Notes: generated by a model not told the origin, from the sequence alone. A stretch of 64,000 nucleotides of DNA from Rachycentron canadum (GCA_038496675.1 CM076659.1:4200692-4264691), one strand, 5' to 3'; numbered from the stretch's first letter, positions 49,193 through 63,951 are shown. Numbers and translations: made by a program.

Positions 49193-52100
49193 TCAACAAT
49201 CCCCATCAGTTGTCATGACAACTAGCACCTCACTTTTGCCCATCTCTTCCAGCGCGGTCGCCAGAGAGACCAGGTCTGCGTCACCTTGGTGACAGGCTTC
49301 CCATAAGTCCAGTAGAACACCTGTGGGGCTGGGCTTTGTTGCAAAGTAGTTCAAGTACCTGAGGGGGAAGAGAGACAAGCTAAGTTTATTGTCAACAGAA
49401 ACGGACAGAGTGAAGGAAGGAGGCGCTGCATTATAAATTATACTTAACTTCATTAATACTTAAGGTTGAAAATGCTGCTTGTAACACATCATTATGACAG
49501 ACCTGCACTGATGGCCAACTAGATAACAATGAATATTTCACAGAGCAGGACCAGGTAGTTAGAAAGATGAACATTCATTTTAAAAGACTCTCCTGCTTGT
49601 TTACAAATCTCTCCATGGCTCCATGCCATGCCAAGATTGTCTTCAGTGTGACCAGTGTTCAGGTTTCTGTTTAAACACATAACCGGAGCCTTTTTAAATC
49701 ACAGCCCCACACACCCGGGAGCTCAGAACCCGGGTATCAGCACTGGACTCCACAACTAAAAGCGTGTCCAAGCTGACGTTCACACGTTTGCATGTGCGGC
49801 TGATCTGACCTGTCAAAGCCCAGGCTGCGAGCCAGTAGCCTCCAGTCGCACCCACGAGCGCTGGGTGCATCCAAACTGGCACAGATCTTCTGGCGGATGG
49901 AGTCAGGCAGGCGAAAGGCATAGGGTCCCACTTGTGAGGAAGGCAGGCAGGTGCCACCTGAGGGGAGGGGCGAGTGCGGCGGTAGAGTCTAGATTGACAG
50001 AGACAGAGATTTTTGTGATTTTAAAAGCACAGCACTGTTATCCGTGTCTGCATGAGCTCGTTTTTAGCTGTCGCCATTACCTCCTGGATGTCTGTATGCA
50101 GCTGGAATATCTGCCCCTCCCCTTCCACCTGTCGGACGCAGATTTTACAGGTGAGCTGCGACACAGCCAGGCTGCCTCTCTCCAGGCTGAAGGTGCAGTG
50201 CAGTGGTCTCTGACTGCCGCTCCAAATGTGATAGAACGGGATCTCCTGCCACACAAGAGGAAGAAGAGCAAAACAAAAAGCTGGATAAAAAGCATCTTTG
50301 TACCTGAGCACCACAATCAGGGATGATCTAGAACATAGTTTCCATCCAAGGAGCATATGTTATTTCGATTCCACTGACTGGGTGTCTGTGTGTCGCAGCA
50401 CAATTTATTCCTAAAGCACACTGTCCATAAATTAGACCCACTATCAGATTTCCTGTTTGTTTATTCAGAGGAGGTTCAGACTGCAATTTCAGTTCTGCCG
50501 CCAAGAGAATGCAGCAGAGTTTTGGTGTTTACAACAGCAGTGGAGGCTATGAAGTCGACTGTCTGTATTCTCTGAGAAAACTCAAGTGTTTGTCAGACCG
50601 TGGCTTTTGCTGGCGAGGCATTGCTTATTAATTTTTAAATAACAACACTGTTTGCAAGCTTCTGATGATTTGTCCTGTGCTCAAATGCAGGGCAGACTGT
50701 TCTCCCCCAGATCTACATGCAAATCAACAGGCCAGCATCTATTGTCTGCTTCTTAATGTCACCTGGTACTTGGCCAGCAGTTTGCTTCTCCAGTGCGCGT
50801 GGGGAATGTCGTGGATGGACAGGCGCAGGTTGTGGTAGCTGTCTTTGAAGAGCAGTGGCTTGGGATCCTCCAGCAAGACTCCGCCTAGACTCCTTTCCAA
50901 ATCCATCACTTCCTGCACGGAGGCGGAGAGAGGAGACGAGCTCAACAACACATCTACTTGATCATTACAGGTTTATAATTACAACACATTTGAGAGCACA
51001 CTTTGGAAAATCCTTAATTAAAATGTGCATTCCCTGAGTTAGTGTCTCCGAATGGAAATATGAGCGAGCTGCCGGTTTGAAAGCCGTTTGAACTTTACCA
51101 GCCAGAAATCATCTAATGTGCTGCCAGTGAACTGAATGTTTACTACCCTGGCTGTTCCGTGAACATTTACAAACATGCAACAAGGGACTGAGAGAGGGAA
51201 AATATTCAGTCAGTGAGTCCAACGGTCTCTGGATGGAGTGGCTCGCTCTCTGTGTAGTGAGGAGCTTGTATTGTGCTGCACTGTTTCGAGGCAGCAATGA
51301 TGGTCTGAAGAAACAGGGTGGATCCGTTAAAAGACACCTCTATTACCCAGAACCACTAAGAAATAAGTTGTATTGTTATTATTATGTGTGGAGCTTTGAT
51401 TTCATGGCCCCTTGTTTGTGTTATACTCTACTTAGATTGATATTTCCTTTTTTATTTCATGCTATGCTTTTTGATTTCGCAAGTGCAGCTCTTATGCATG
51501 GTTTCATCTGCCTTTTATTTTGGCTTTCGTTAACTTGACTATTTAGATTTAGGATGTTTTTTCACACATTGAGAATTGTTTTACCAGCTGGTCAATTACA
51601 GTAGTCAATCAATAGGCTCATTCCATGAAAAAAGCCATAAAAGTTTATTTATAAAACAACATTTCATCACTGCAGAGGTTTTGAGAATATTACCAATTTA
51701 AAATTTTTAGTTGTATGTATAAGGTTTTGCATGGAGCCACTTGACCTCCTTCAAGTGAATTCATTAAACAGAGACTGTGGCGACCACCACTAAAGGGGAC
51801 AGTAAGGAGCCTCATGGGCATGACTTAGCACTTGTAATAATGGAGTGTCCTACATTTCTCAAACACCGGCTTCGGTTCATCTGTGATCACTGTTAACTGC
51901 GAAATGTATTTTGTCATTTAATTTCTAATTTGTGCATTTTACTTTTGCGTTTTGTGTGTCATTACTTGGAATATCTTGTGCTTTATGTGACCTGCCCTGG
52001 GGCTGTGGATGTAAATTTGCATTTTTGCCACAATTTGTTACTTTTACATTGTGTAGTTTGTACTGAAATTCACTGGCATTGTCGCCACCAAATAAACAAA

Positions 52101-55100
52101 CAGATTAATAGACACACATAGACAAACAGAATAAATAAACTGCAGTTTGACATAATAAAACCAAACCGATCCCTGTGATAGAGATACCTCACAACTACCG
52201 CTGATATGAAGGATGAATTTTTCATTGAAGAGGAAATGCTTAAATAAATAACTAGTGTTGCATTTATTAGAGGGGATCTCAAGTCTGTTTACAGATCATT
52301 GGGAGTGGCATTTGTGCATTTGTGGAAAAGGTTGTATTAAGATGTTGGGGCTGAGGAGGGAGCTGCTGAAAAATGGATGAAGTGTCATTTATCAGCACTG
52401 GATGGGGCTAAAAAACTCCAGCTTAGAAAATCTGTAGGTGATGAATAAGGACAGGAAGTGAGCTCACCAGTCCCCTGGTCCCCTAGACTAGCAGCTCGAA
52501 GCTACGTTAGCTGCCACTAGCATGACACAACCCTAAGTCCAACAGAACTGCCGGCAGGCGAGTTGCATTGTGGGCAAAGTGTGCACCGGGTTTTGACGAT
52601 GAGAGCGAAGGTGTGGAATAAAGAGGACGATGTCGCTGACTCTGCTGCATTGATTATGATTCTTTGTTTGTGTCCAACAGTGTTATTGAAGTGCAATGCT
52701 AAATGAGTGCCTTTAGTATTCACCCTAGTGTTGTTAAGACTTACACCCAAAGAACAAGAGGTAAACAAGTCAATAGAAGCAAAAACAGAAACAGAGAAAC
52801 AAGACGAATGAAGGTAAGCAGCAGAACAAACGTACACAAGGTCAGATACAGACAGCGACGTCCATGTGAACTAAAGAGATCGATAAAAACACAGAATAAA
52901 CACCTTGAGGGCATGTGGGGTGTCATGGATACAGTAGATCCGGAGGCTGTAGTCCAAGGAGAGGCAGGGTGCCCGGGGGGCGAACAGGGCCAGCTGCAGG
53001 CGTTTGCAGGCAGGCTGCGGGGGGCAGGACTGGCCCACCAGGCCATACGTTCCCAGCTGCTCCATTAAAACGTGACAACACTCCTCCTCCAGCTGCAGGT
53101 AGCACGGAGACGACAAAGTCTCTTCGCCCACTGTCAGCACCTCCTGAAACATAATCATTAATATAAGGTTCTGTGATGCCACATCAGTCGCTGACACCCC
53201 TATTATCTGACACCTAGTTGTCTGGCTGTCTGACCTCCCAGCCCCCCTGGTGCGTCTGAGTCTTCAGTGTGAGGGTCCAGTCGGGCGTAGGCGTGTCTAG
53301 CTGGGCACAGTGGGGCAGCGTCAGGACCACGGGGCGATTCAGCAGCATACCGGACGGGCCACAGCTCACCACAGGACTTAGGACAGTCTGACTGCCCTCG
53401 GAGGGAAGCCTGTAACACAACAGTGGCTGAAACATCACACAAACTGGAAAAGAACATCGTACCAGGTTTGGATCGTCCTGGTATTGATGTGCTTCAGGCA
53501 AAGTGAATTGAAAATTTGCAAGAAATGAGAAAAAAAAGAGCTTGAGTCAAGTCGACGCAGTTTTTTTTATCTTAAGAAAAACGATGGAGCTGCCAAATAA
53601 CCTTCAAGTGATCCACTGTAGGTGAGCCTTGCATGGGAACATTTCTGATTGAGGTGAGAATGAGGTCTGTCCTGCTACTTGGCTGCAAAGGAGATGAATG
53701 AAATAGAGGGATAGAGGACTCACGTTGTTTTGTCCCACTTGTTGATAATGAGGTACATCTCGTAGAACTTCCCCTGGGGGATTGTGCCAGGTGGGACCAG
53801 CAGACTCACACCTAAGGGCAAAGGCTTCATGACTTCTCTTGTCTTGTGGGTAATTAACTGGGCAGGTGATATAAATTTTTCCTTTTGTGCACGAAAGGAG
53901 AGCTGGTGTGCGACAGGATGTGCTACTACCTGTGTTGGGGATGGTGAGGCGTCCCCCCAGGTTGCCCAGGGTGGCGCTGGTGCTCAGCCCAGGCTCTCTG
54001 GACAGGGTGTGACTGTGGTAGTCTCTCTCTCTCCCGACGGTGCCCACAGACTTGAGGCTGAGGATCTCCCCGTCCCCCGAGCCCATGTCAGCGGGCAGCT
54101 CCAGGGAGGAAAGGGTGGAGGAGTTGTACACCTTGATCTTGAGGCTGGGCAGAGGGTCCAGCAGGGGAGAGGTGGTCATGGGGATTTTGTGGGGGCTGTC
54201 GTTGACCCCGTGCTGCAGGGAGAAGAGCGGTCCCCGGAAGGCCCCCGCGGTGGCAGTCAGATCCGGAGGAGCTGAGGGATGCAGAGGGTGAGGGTTATCT
54301 GCAGACACAGGAAAAGAGGAGCTGTTCTCTTATCACCAGAAGTGACACAGCCAGGGCAGAGAGTGCTAAAACTGATGCGAGTGAAATGGATTAATGTTGC
54401 TAATTAAAATTTGATGGCAAGAACAAGAGAAGGGATACCATAACAAATGCATAAAATGAAAAAAAATGTCATGCAGTGAAGAACAGAGAATTGACTAAGC
54501 GAGAGGAGATAACAGTATAAAGAGAATTAATTTATATGATGTTATAAATAGCAGTGTGATAATGAAATGAATTGTGAAGAAGTTCTCCTATGAGGACGAG
54601 TAAATATAAGAAAAGTTGTGAAAATAAACAAAAAGAGATAAAAAAAAAAGAGAATCGAAATGAGAAATGTGTGTTGAACAATGTGTGACAGTGTGTGTGT
54701 GTGAATTCACCCTGTCTGGGAGGCTTGTAGTTGCCAGGGTGGAAGGCGGTGGTGAGAGCAGACGAAGAATCGGTGATATCTCCGTGGAGATGGCGACGTC
54801 TGCGGCGATATGCGAGGCCTCCCACGCACAGCGCCAGGATCACACACAGCAGCAGGGCCACCACCAGACCGGCGTAGACTGCTACGCCCATACCTGGGGC
54901 CAACGCTGAGGGAAGGACACAGCGACAGACATTGTTAAGAGACACATGAAGACACAAAAGGGAGGAATAAAACATAAAATATGAGACAAGATCTGATTTA
55001 AAACACATCCACTGCAGCAGGAGGTAGTATAAATTAGTTCACTGCTGTCTAAGTTAGTGCTGAAAAGATTAGTTGATTAATTAATTCTGATGATGATCAA

Positions 55101-58100
55101 ATAATTTCTCTCCAGCCACTAAAAAGCGAGAATTCCCACGTCGGTGTATCATTGTAAATTCAATATCTTTGGGGTTTGGACTATTGATCGTACAAAAACA
55201 AGCAACGTCACCTTGAGCTCTGGGACTTATGATGCAACTTTAAACTATAGATCCTAACGCAGACTTGTCTGACTACTTGATTAATCCAAAATTAATCAAC
55301 CAATTAATCAGTGATGGAAATAGCTGCAGGCACGTTTTCACAGCTGAGATTAAAATCTTCAAGGATAGATTCATATTGTTCATGTCTGTCTTATACTGAC
55401 ATGCCCATTCGTGAAAAAAAGCTTTAATTTCTCCTCACTGGGCTTTGAAGACGTCACTCCCCAACTTGATTGCAGTGTAACAGATGGGGCACGAAATCCA
55501 CAGTCATTGTTCTGTGTAAAAATGCATGCAAGTCAAATCAAGCGTGCGTCCTCCAGCGTTACAGATATAAAAATTATCCCGATGAGTGCGATGCGGCGGG
55601 TTTGCAGGTACTGACACTGGTATCAGGAGAGAAAAGGGTGGAACGGTGTGTCGTCATAAAATGAGCTTCAGCTGAACCCGATCATGCATTTTACACAGGA
55701 CATGGACTGTGGACCGTGTCCCACATCTGTTACACTGGAATTGCATTAGGGAATTGCATCACGGTCACCGCCAGTATGGAAAAGGAGACATGATCACAGT
55801 GACTGATAACTTATGAGTATGAGTTGTTTTAAGACTAAAATGCCTGCAAAGATAAACCAGCTGTTCGGTTTGGCTACACCTTCATCTTTTGGGCTCAAAT
55901 CTTTTTACAATTGTTTTCACGCTGGTCTGAATACAAATACATACACTCACTGTCACCATATCAGTAGACTACGTGACTTAAACTGTGCATGCTTTGCAAA
56001 CTTCTGTGCAACCATAGCAGATTTAGTCGGTTTAAAACAAACTGGAAATAAGATTAGTCTGATTTTAGCAGAAAGCTGAATCAGTTTTTTTCTTTTTTAC
56101 ATCCTTGTTACAATCGTTAACATTGGATTGGTTTCTGTTTTTTTATATATTTTTTAAATCAGTTATTCTCATATTTATTTTTTGTATTTTATTCGATATT
56201 CACTTAACTCGAACTTAACAAATTCACTTCTTTGGTCCTTAATTGTTTCCGTATTATCTATTGTCATTATTATTGTTTGCTACTGAGTCTCACGGATGGA
56301 TTTGAATGGATAATGAAGAAAATACAACTAAAAAACAAGAATTAAAAAAACACATGTAAGTGGCCATACTTGCACTGAAGTGTGCATTTACAAACAGGAT
56401 TTTCCCACCGTTGCTTCTCTAGATGTGCTGCTCACACGCCTGACTGTCCATCCAGCTAACAACCTACCCAGGCGTTGCTTTTGTGACTTGTTTCTTGAAT
56501 TCAATCCAATTCAATTTGTTTTGTATATCAGCGAATCATAACATGTATTACCTCAAGGCTCTTTAACAGGTTTAAGGTCTTTATTATTATCATGGAGAGA
56601 AACTCTTACCACAAAGAGCAACAACGAGGAGGAAAACTCCCTTTTAACAGGAAGAGAGCTCTAACAGATCCAGAGTCAAGTTGATTTTTAATTGCAACGG
56701 TGAAAATAATTATAGTAATGTCCATAATTAATGGTGTTATCAATAATAATTATAATAAATAACAGTAATAACAATAATAATGATGAGTGTTGTAGTGGCA
56801 GGCCTGGATCATTACACAGTAAAAACTGTTGTGTGAGGCAAACCAACAGATCAAAAGTTTCTTTGGCTGTTTGTGGATGCAAAAATAGAGGATAATAATA
56901 TATGTGTTTTGCGATGCCCCAAGTTGTTTTTTAGTTCACTGCACACTGAGTGAGAAAAGGAGTCCTGTGGGAGTAACGGCAGCATGACTCACACAAAGTG
57001 TTTTTGTGGTTGAGGTGCGTTTTGCACCAAAGGTTAACAGATGTGCTCAGGTGCACACTGTGTGAAGAGTTTTGAGAAGTGGACAAGGTATCGAGACAAG
57101 TGTGAAAACAATTGTAAAAAAAAAAAACAAACAAAAAAAAAAACAAAGACTGTAATAAATAACTCCTGGAGGGGTTGTGGGGGTGAGATCAGGGGTTGAC
57201 CTCACCTTCACCCGCTCCCCGCCGGCCTTCCTCGCTTTTCCCCTGCTGGGTGATTGGTTGTGACTGGTCAGCAGGCCCGACAAAGCCTGACTCCCCAACA
57301 CTAGCAGAGCCAGCCCCAACCAAGACACGTGAGCCAGTCACACCACAGCAAAAAAAGAGGGGAAGGCGAGCGGCGAGCGGCGAGCTTTGGCGGGAGACAA
57401 ATAGGAGCAAAAATGAAGAAGGAGTAGACAGGCGGGATAAACGAACAAGAAGAGAGCTACAGGAGAGGCAATTTGGAAAAAAGGGGATAGGAAGAAGCTA
57501 GATAAGGTTGTGATTTGTTGAGAGGACAGAGGGATTATAAGTGTGGTGAGGAGGAGAGAGGAGATAAGGAAAGCAGTGCTTGAGGAGAGGGCCTGTGTTA
57601 AAAGAGGAGAGAGTGGGGAAGAAGTTGGAATGAAACACAGACACCACAGAGCAGCAGCGAGAGTGTAAGGAAGAGTGGAGGAGAGGAAAGCCGGAGGCAG
57701 ACAGGCTGGCAGAAGAGAGAGCTCCCATGCTCACGTGGCGCGATGGAACCGAATCCGACAGCCGTCCGCACTTATTACCAGAAAAGGAACAATAGCGAAT
57801 TAGGTGCATTACCGCGGCTGCTCTCCCCTGAGCCCACGTCACATTGAGCTAGAGGAATTACCATCACTTCAAATGTAAACTGTATCGCAGATTAACTGAA
57901 CGTCATGCAGAAATCTAATGTTTCTTTCTCCTGCAAGTGCTATGATTCCCCTGCACAGCCTGTGGATCAAAGAGTTTCAGCTCAGAGCTCCCTCTGTAAT
58001 GAAGCCTGCAGATCTCTGCCATGTTAGGTCAGAGCCACTTCAACTGTTATCAACATTTATCAGTCTGTTTCTTGTAATTGTATATATTTTTTCCCAATCC

Positions 58101-61100
58101 AAATTCTTTTTTGGGCCTCATTTGAATTACTGTGATATTATATGGTGTAATACATTTCCCAGCTTCTTGAGAAATTGTACAGAAAAAAGTCATATGTGTA
58201 ATATCATGGTCCACAGTAAACACTCCCTCTGATCTTCTCTTTCAACCTTAGAGTTTTTGAAGCTCAACGAATGCAATATTTTTCACTTTATATTAAAAAA
58301 GTGGACGTTCACTCCGGGTCTGTAAAGTGAAGCCAGTGCTGAAGAGCCTTAAACCTTCATTCTATCTAATGACCATCAGGGGGCGACTCCACTGGTTGTA
58401 GAAAGAAATCAGATTGTGTTGAAGCCTATTGGAAAATGTTTCTATTTCTCACTTGATTTATTAACTCAGTAAATGTTTTCCTAATGAGTTTATGGTAAAG
58501 AAAGATTTAGAGGATAACAGACCATAAAGCAGAGGATGAATTAGGACGTAGCTACCGTGTGTAGTGCAGAGCAGGTCACAAACCGAAGGGTTGACACTTG
58601 TGTTAAAAGACATATTCTGTGACTTTGTTCCAATCTACCTTCCCTTGCTTACGTACAAGACTAGAAATGGTAAGAAATGGAAACTTAAATGTAGTTTGTC
58701 GAGATCCACAGGTGTGGAACGAGCTTGATAAATGTCACACTCTTTGTCTGTCTTTGAAAAGAACTTAAAGCAGCAGTTTAAATACTAAAATACGACCAGA
58801 ACTGCTTACTTTACTGTGCTATTATGTATATTTACCATCTACTGCTCATTGTGTATCTTGCCTTTTGAATTAATGTTTGGACTGATGGGATGAATGATTT
58901 TGGACATTTAGTTTTCTTTTCGGGTTTCAGGTATTAGGGCTGAGGTATTTTTTTGTGGCTGAAAATGTATTTGTATCTCTTCACAGCTTTTTTAAGTGCC
59001 CCATTTCCACCCATTGCTATAAACATGTTTGTGTGCTCTTACTTGTATTTTATTATGATTTGTGTGAAGCAAAGAAAGAATGAGTGAAGCAATGTGTTAG
59101 CATGAAGCCAGCTCAGAAACCTATGCTACACTTAGTCAACACAATAGACAGGATGGGACAACAACGTTCGTGAGGCAGCTGGATAAGAAGGTGAGTGGAG
59201 ACTTGGCTGAACTCGATCTGAGATGACAACGAAGTGTGGATGGATGGACTCGACACAAAAACGCTGCACACATTCAAATCCACGAGCCAACACAGATGTT
59301 AGGACTCCGCATGAACAGACACACACACACGTACAACACAAACAGTATGACGGGGTGAAAGAGTGAAGTCATGGGAAGGTGAACTTACGATGGCTTGCAT
59401 GTTCAATAGAAATCTTTTTATCTGTTTGAACAGGAGACAAAACAAGAGAAGAAGAACAGAAAAAGAAACACAAAACATAAAAATGGATGGACTACTTGTT
59501 ATGCAAATGAAAGATACAATAAAAAAATACAAAGTGCAAAAGTAACCAATAGCTTGTCAATTTGAAAAAAATAAATATCAACATAAAGGGCGTCCTGCAA
59601 GCATGAAAACATACTTTATATCCAAACAATCACAGCTTCTCTTCCGGAGCACAGTTGTCTACACAAAGTATAGGACGCTGGTGGAGTGTCGACACCATCT
59701 TTCAGGACTGTGTCTCAAACCAAGTGGCCCTTATCTCCCAAGTGTCCGAACACCAAAATTGTCTCGTCGAACCTGCAGCTATTAAGACTCCACCAGGACA
59801 CGGCGCGGATGGCGGTTTGTGGCGTCTCGAAGCATTTCACATTTATGACTGGGGCATTGAGCCGATTCTCAGAGGGATTAACGCCGAGTGAGACACAGAG
59901 TTAGCGTCTGATTGTCTGAAGCATGTGAGGAATGAAAGGAGTCGTAATGTCATCAGGATACTTGTGACCATGGAGTAATCATATTAACACGGTGGGAAAG
60001 TAAATAAGTCAGTCAGTCCCCTGCAGTTTGCCAAATGACACCTTCACAGATTTTCTCCAGCACAGTGCCTCCCATCTTCCCCCTCTGTCAGAGCTACTCG
60101 AGTGCATGTTTTGCTGACGGCCTCCTGAGAACGCTCAGCTCTCTGCAGCCAAATCAGACAGTGTATTTGTCTAATCTGGCTGCTCCGTGGAAGCCTGTTT
60201 ATGTCAGGACTTGCGTGTAGGTCTGATAGAGCTGAAGCGCAGTGCTGCACTTAATGTGGATATGACCCCCCCCCACCCCCCTGCCCCCATCCGCCTGCCC
60301 GCCCGCCCCGTTGCACGTGCATTTACGAGGCTTGTCTCTGTGCTCGGGTGTGTTGGTCTTGTGCCCCTGTGCTCGTATGTGTGTGGGTTTCTTTTTGTTT
60401 TTTTTGTTTTTTTACGTGTGCACTTGAACGTATCTCGCTGCCTCTGTCGATGTGCGTCTCCAAGAGTCTAATGCGCTGTCAGCTGGATTCCTCCCAGCTC
60501 ATCACGGGCTGCACACTGGGTGTCAGTGCGAGTCTGACTCACTCTCATATGCTCTTCTCTGTGCTAATTTTTCAACTTGGCCATGTCATGCTCGCTTCCC
60601 ACTCCACACACTCCCTTAGCATGCACTTGCCCCATCCCTCTCCTTTTCTCTCTCTCCATCTGTGCTTTTTAGACATGGATCACTTGCCTTCTTTCTTTGT
60701 GAACCTAAATTCTCCCTCATGAAACATCTGTCTGAGATGTTCCTTTCATATCTCTCTTCGTCATTTTTCGCCCTCGTCGTGCTGCAAACAACTTGGAAAT
60801 ACAGTTCTGCACGATACAGCTGTGAAATAAAGTACACCGTATAAAAATGAGCTATGAGCAGAGAAATCTTTGCCTGCGGGGCTTTGCTATTATCAATTCC
60901 ACAACCACCTGAGGCAGCAAATAGGCTGTTAGGGAACTGACCCCTATAGAAACCTCAGAAACACCACCTTCCCACAGCTGAACTATCTGTACTCGTGAGC
61001 TAAATCTCACAGATGTTGATCTGTACTGACCAACTGAAGAATTAGGATGTATTACATCAGGACATATAAATCAGCCAAATATTTACTCTCTTTTTGACAT

Positions 61101-63712
61101 TTAACAACCACCCCAGCTCAAATAAATTGATCCGATGACTTACTTCGTGTACACAGCCCCTCAGTGCAGTTTTTGCTCTCCATCATGCTGCCGCTGCAGT
61201 GCTTTCCTCCGTTCCTGGGTGGGGGGGCTTGGCACTCGCGACTGCGCCAGTGGGTGCACTCTGTCCCGCAGGCGGACCACTTTGCCCATTCTGTCCAGCC
61301 TCCATCCACTGGAAAGAGACAGCAGAGATTTTAGGGAAGTGGGTGTGACATTATAATGCAGCATGATGCAAATTGCAATTTAGTTTGTTTTAAACCAGTT
61401 TGGAGTCAGGATGGTCTGATACTCAGTCTGTAAAGCAGTCAGACCCAGAACACTGTGTGACAGTAAATGATAACTGCGTTCCTGATGTGCAAAACTTAAA
61501 ATTCCTGCAGAATGGCCCATTTGAAAAACACTCCAGTGTGTGACTACTTTGTCTAATAGTATAAATAAGTCTTCACCTGGGCACAGAGTGGTGCAGGTCA
61601 CTCTCTGGAAGGGCGGACCCTCACAGAAGGCTCCTCCATTCAGAGGGGCAGGATTGGTACAGCTGCGTGTCCGTCGCTGCCAGCCCCGCCCGCACTGAGC
61701 GTTACACTTGGACCATTCGTCCCAAGAAGACCAACCTCCACTCACTGACAGAGAACGAGACGACCAACGTCACCGCCACCATCAAAATCTCCCAAAAAAA
61801 CAGCACTTCCTAGTTCTGTATCATCACTAACGTGTAAGATGAATGACAAGGGGGTGAGGAAAAACGCGTGTGTTACCGTAGACGATGAGAGTAGCGGTGC
61901 TGCTGCGCCTTTTGGCCACGACATTACGAGCCACACAGGTGTAGTTTGCCGTGTCTAAGAGTCTGGCCTGCTTGATGATCAGATCATGATCGATGGTGAT
62001 CAGGAAGTTGGAGTCTTGTGACGGATCGATGACGTCCTCGTTCTTCAGCCAGTCCACCTGTCGAGAGGCAGGAATACACACACACACACACACCACTGGA
62101 TTAAAAACCAAGAACTTGGTTTAATTGAAAACACAAAGCTCCCGCACTCTCTGCATTAATTCAACTTTGAAGGATGGACTTCCTTTAATTCTTTTGGCAG
62201 ATATTTCTTCACATAAATCATTGGACAAAATCAGCAGGTGTGTATGCATAAACATGAGTCGGTGCCACACACAGACCCACTTCGGCAAACACTACAAACC
62301 TGCAGAATATCAATCCATAGCAACACGCTGCACCCACACTGCATGTGTTATTGATCAGACAGTGTCAATATTCAATCATTCTTGGGTTAAAAGAATATCA
62401 TTTATGGCTTCTTTTTTTTCTGACGCGTTTCCTTCTGTACCACTGGACATAATATCATAGCAAACAACCACGAATAATACAATTAGTATTTATTATAAAC
62501 CACTCTCCTGTGATCACATATCATGTTTTTTCACTTTCACACTATGAGCATTTTATGTCACATAATAACCCTGTTACTAAGCCACTAAAAAGTCAGAAGA
62601 TAAATATTTACCAAGCAATAAAAATCTACATTTCTGAATAATTTTCTTTTTTTTTTTTTCCTTAATATATTGTTGCACTGCTGTTTTATGAGAGAAGTAA
62701 AACTGTCTGATGTAGTGCAGCAGAGTTGGAGCAGCTCAGTATGAAAACATGACATTAAGTGGATTTAAGTGCAGCCTTTTTTTGCTTTATTGCTGAAATA
62801 ACTAAGCATATTATTACTGATCATTATGTCTTTTAGGGTATTTTCTTGATGGTGCCACGTAGCCGAATAGACTTAAATCTCTCAAACTTCAGTAGCTTGG
62901 CCTTTACTTTGCTCCCTTTTTGCTTTATGTTGTTGCAGACTGTCCTGAATAAATTTGTTTGATTATTGATTAGTTAGACCTCTGCTCTAAAATACATGGA
63001 TTTACAACGCAACTATTTGCTACCCATCAGCATCAAGGGCACAAATCTAAGCCCACAGAGGAGACTATCAGATGAGATGTACCTCAGCGGCGGGCATGCC
63101 CTCCGGGGGGCGACACTGCAGCAGCACCTCCTGCTCCAGTCGCACCTCCCGCCCCAGCGGCTCCTGCTCAAAGTTTTTCCTCAGGTCTGCAGCGGGTGAC
63201 ACAGATGTAGTCAGCAATTAGTGAAGGCTGCCGCGTGACAGCAGAGTGACACCCTGTTTATCTTAGTGACACACACGTATACACACATACACACACATAA
63301 AAACAAAGCCCCAAAAAGCCTCTGTCACTGTGTCGCTTTTTCCCCCTCATATCCTCATAAACATGCACAGTGTCAATCACACTACGCCGCACATTACCAC
63401 AGGGGACTGAGATGGAGTGTTACAACAAATGTATTTGCATATATATTTAAGCTGACATGTATGACAAGAAGAAAGTGGGAGACATTTGCCCCTCTGCTGA
63501 CTCTCTCTCTTTCCTCCTTCCTTCCTCTCTCACTTTCCTTCTCTCTCTCTGTCTGTCTTGATACTGACATGCAATGCGAACGTAGGCGCGGTTGCTCTTG
63601 GTGGTGCCAGCCGAGCTCCAGGCCACACACTGGCACCAGTAGTCCTCCAGCCCAAACAGCTCCTCCACCTGGGTCCTCGACACCGAGATGTCCACCTCCC
63701 TCACCACCAGAC
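49193..63712 (-). CDS. unc5b: netrin receptor UNC5B (5' end outside window)
   Basis: Single-pass dependence receptor for netrin in axon and vessel guidance. Fourteen exons (minus): 63712-63569, 63186-63083, 62057-61877, 61744-61577, 61308-61144, 54905-54711, 54298-53930, 53811-53724, 53409-53235, 53143-52904, 50912-50763, 50245-50081, 49988-49810, 49358-49193; 828 residues plus stop. In order: end of Ig1 (EDYWCQCVAWSS), Ig2 (ANYTCVARN), two thrombospondin type-1 repeats (GGWSSWDEWSKC, GGWTEWAKWSAC), transmembrane helix (YAGLVVALLLCVILALCVGG), ZU5 (GVSLLVPPGTIPQGKFYEMY), UPA, and a death domain (PYAFRLPDSIRQKICASLDA...YLNYFATKPSPTG) ending in DGDC as human UNC5B does. A DITDSS motif after the membrane matches the known caspase site of UNC5H2. 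Synteny with psap and slc29a3 supports B. The signal peptide and the first part of Ig1 lie outside. Confidence 0.94.
56505..56680. repeat. dispersed repeat in unc5b intron
   Basis: CAATTCAATTTG, then CGAATCATAACA, ACCTCAAGGCTCTTT and GGAAAACTCCCTTTTAACAG, resembles a widespread fish repeat (CAATTCAATTTTATTTATAT...CTCAAGGCACTTT). No coding part is seen. Confidence 0.5.
58285..58490 (+). repeat. dispersed repeat (GGGGGCGAC family), longest copy
   Basis: It reads AAAGTGGACGTTCACTCCGG, GTAAAGTGAAGCC, CATCAGGGGGCGACTCCAC and CTTGATTTATTAACTCAGTA. Related copies are at 29188-29350 and 20383-20440. It lies in the 6.2-kb unc5b intron (54906-61143), in which no exon is recognised. Confidence 0.65.
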
Positions 63713-63722
63713 CTGTGCACGC

Positions 63723-63729
<7 letters not shown>

Positions 63730-63781
<52 letters not shown>
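63730..63781. repeat. (AG)n microsatellite next to unc5b acceptor
   Basis: About 25 AG units, (CT)n on the gene strand, ending about 18 bases before the acceptor of exon 63712-63569. Confidence 0.95.
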
Positions 63782-63785
<4 letters not shown>

Positions 63786-63948
63786 CAGGGGAGTGAGGCA
63801 TATTTTTCACAGTGCATAAAAACAATGCTCTGGCTGCAGGCCAAAAGCAGTTCATGTGCTCATAAAACCCTATAGGAGCTAATGGATTATGTAGTTGAAT
63901 ATGATGTTTGCAACTGAGTGCGATGTTTGTGAAATACAAGGTGACATG

Positions 63949-63951
<3 letters not shown>

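Noticed and set aside
53784..54291. 163-residue plus-strand open frame
   Set aside because: GC-rich antisense shadow of the unc5b exons 54298-53930 and 53811-53724.
57180..57480. GC-rich candidate small exon in the large unc5b intron
   Set aside because: Possible splice sites exist, but the lengths are not multiples of three or the frame hits a stop.
63266..63939. Open frames of 105-181 residues over the last unc5b exon
   Set aside because: Mostly (AG)n-derived RE/LS repeats; the unc5b exon 63712-63569 explains the conserved part.
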